Part shown: one piece after another, positions 63,347 to 64,000 of the stretch
Numbering within the stretch: the first letter of the stretch is position 1
Layout of the letters: each line of letters opens with the position of its first letter
Source of the DNA: Sinorhizobium terangae
GTDB lineage: Bacteria > Pseudomonadota > Alphaproteobacteria > Rhizobiales > Rhizobiaceae
Length of the DNA stretch: 64,000 nt
Reading direction: 5' to 3'
Assembly: GCF_009601505.1 (NCBI RefSeq)
Contig: NZ_WITC01000017.1
Location: 186,001 to 250,000 of the forward strand
The notes under the pieces: model-generated
Seen by the model: only the letters and a program-made list of their open reading frames with translations
Told to the model about the DNA's origin: nothing
Databases searched by the model: none
Translations under genes and position numbers: made by a program

Positions 63347-64000
63347 CAGCGTTTTCCTCCCCGGATTTCGGAATAGAGGTAAGGAATGATGATCGAGAAG
63401 ATCATGACCAGCATGATGATCGCCGAGGATGCGCCGATGCCCATCTGGTTGCGGGTAAACGTGTAGGAATACATGAAGGTCGCCGGTAGCTCGGTCGCCT
63501 GTCCCGGCCCGCCGCCCGTCAGCGCGACGATCAGGTCATAGGCCTTGATCGCGAGATGCGCGAGAACGACGAAGGCTGAGAGGAAGACGGGCCGCATCAG
63601 GGGAATGATGATCCGGCGATAGATGGTCATGGTCGCAGCCCCATCGATCTGCGCCGCCTTGATGATCTCATTGTCGACGCCGCGGAGGCCAGCGAGGAAC
63701 ATCGCCATGATGAAGCCGGTCGATTGCCAGACCGCGGCGATGACGACGCAGTAGATCGCGTAGTTGCGGTCCTTGATCCAGTTGAAGGAAAAGCTCTCCC
63801 AGCCCCAGAGATGCATCGTGTTCTCAAGCCCGATGCCGGGATCGAGGAACCATTTCCAGGCCGTTCCCGTGACGATGAAGGAAAGCGCCATCGGATAGAG
63901 GTAGATCGGCCGAAGAAACCCTTCCGCCCTGATCTTCTGGTCGAGCAGGATGGCGAGCGCGAGGCCGAGCACCGAGCAGATGACGATGTAGAGCGACGCG
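63346..64000 (-). CDS. carbohydrate ABC transporter permease (MalF type), 5' end beyond the window
   Basis: At least 218 residues of a MalF/UgpA-type permease; the frame continues past base 64000, so the N-terminus is missing. Visible are several membrane segments (LGLALAILLDQKIRAEGF, YAIYCVVIAAVWQSTGFIMAMFLAGL), the EAA-type loop DNEIIKAAQIDGAATMTIYRR followed by IIIPLMRPV, and the C-terminus ending SIIIPYLYSEIRGGKR. The substrate-binding protein gene would be expected further upstream, outside the window. Confidence 0.92.
   Translation of the reverse strand, partial: ASLYIVICSVLGLALAILLDQKIRAEGFLRPIYLYPMALSFIVTGTAWKWFLDPGIGLENTMHLWGWESFSFNWIKDRNYAIYCVVIAAVWQSTGFIMAMFLAGLRGVDNEIIKAAQIDGAATMTIYRRIIIPLMRPVFLSAFVVLAHLAIKAYDLIVALTGGGPGQATELPATFMYSYTFTRNQMGIGASSAIIMLVMIFSIIIPYLYSEIRGGKR

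Overview
The window is about 64 kb of GC-rich chromosomal DNA from an alphaproteobacterium, almost certainly Sinorhizobium (Ensifer). The reasons are the gene order pyc - expR - ndvA - opgC - ndvB, a PHB cluster with a divergent phaR, rpoH2 next to carD, and many RIME-type palindromes (paired CCCCTCTCCCCGC / GCGGGGAGAAGG hairpins ending in GAGGGGC) in the gaps. It reads as core chromosome. I saw no phage, integrase, insertion sequence, CRISPR array, tRNA or rRNA. Species cannot be fixed from the sequence alone.

Layout. 0-4.3 kb: a GNAT acetyltransferase, then a TPP riboswitch in front of the thiamine importer thiBPQ. 4.7-9.8 kb: an M48 lipoprotein protease, rpoH2 with an RpoE2-type promoter, carD, ferredoxin fdxA and an S4-domain protein. 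9.7-13.4 kb: a Suv3-like helicase and an intergenic block packed with 15 GANTC (CcrM) sites. 13.4-20.7 kb: phbB, phbA, phaR, rpmF, a GST, mtgA, ispA, hisC and a LysE-family remnant. 20.7-28.2 kb: ispG, a DeoR-VOC-MFS operon, a divergent polar amino-acid ABC importer and a lipocalin-like protein. 28.4-46.1 kb: pyruvate carboxylase, an uninterrupted expR quorum-sensing regulator, the cyclic beta-1,2-glucan exporter ndvA, a nitrilase-family amidase, opgC and the very large ndvB synthase. 46.5-53.2 kb: a LysR regulator divergent from four genes that together form the aminoadipate branch of lysine degradation (HglS-type 2-oxoadipate dioxygenase/decarboxylase, FAD D-2-hydroxyglutarate dehydrogenase, ALDH7 semialdehyde dehydrogenase, aminotransferase). 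53.4-55.4 kb: an XRE-cupin regulator beside a BauA-like omega-aminotransferase. 55.6-64 kb: one long minus-strand cluster with a sugar ABC importer, two GMC oxidoreductases, an SDR, a small ORF carrying a RIME element and a MOFRL-type glycerate kinase. This looks like an uncharacterised oxidative route from a carbohydrate to glycerate. Its first permease runs off the right edge.

The least explained items are the GANTC cluster (12.9-13.2 kb), the carbohydrate-to-glycerate cluster, the small ORF with a RIME inside it, and the 10-bp-phased repeats before the DeoR gene. Start codons were moved from the longest reading frame wherever a Shine-Dalgarno sequence or family length supported it, and this is stated per gene.
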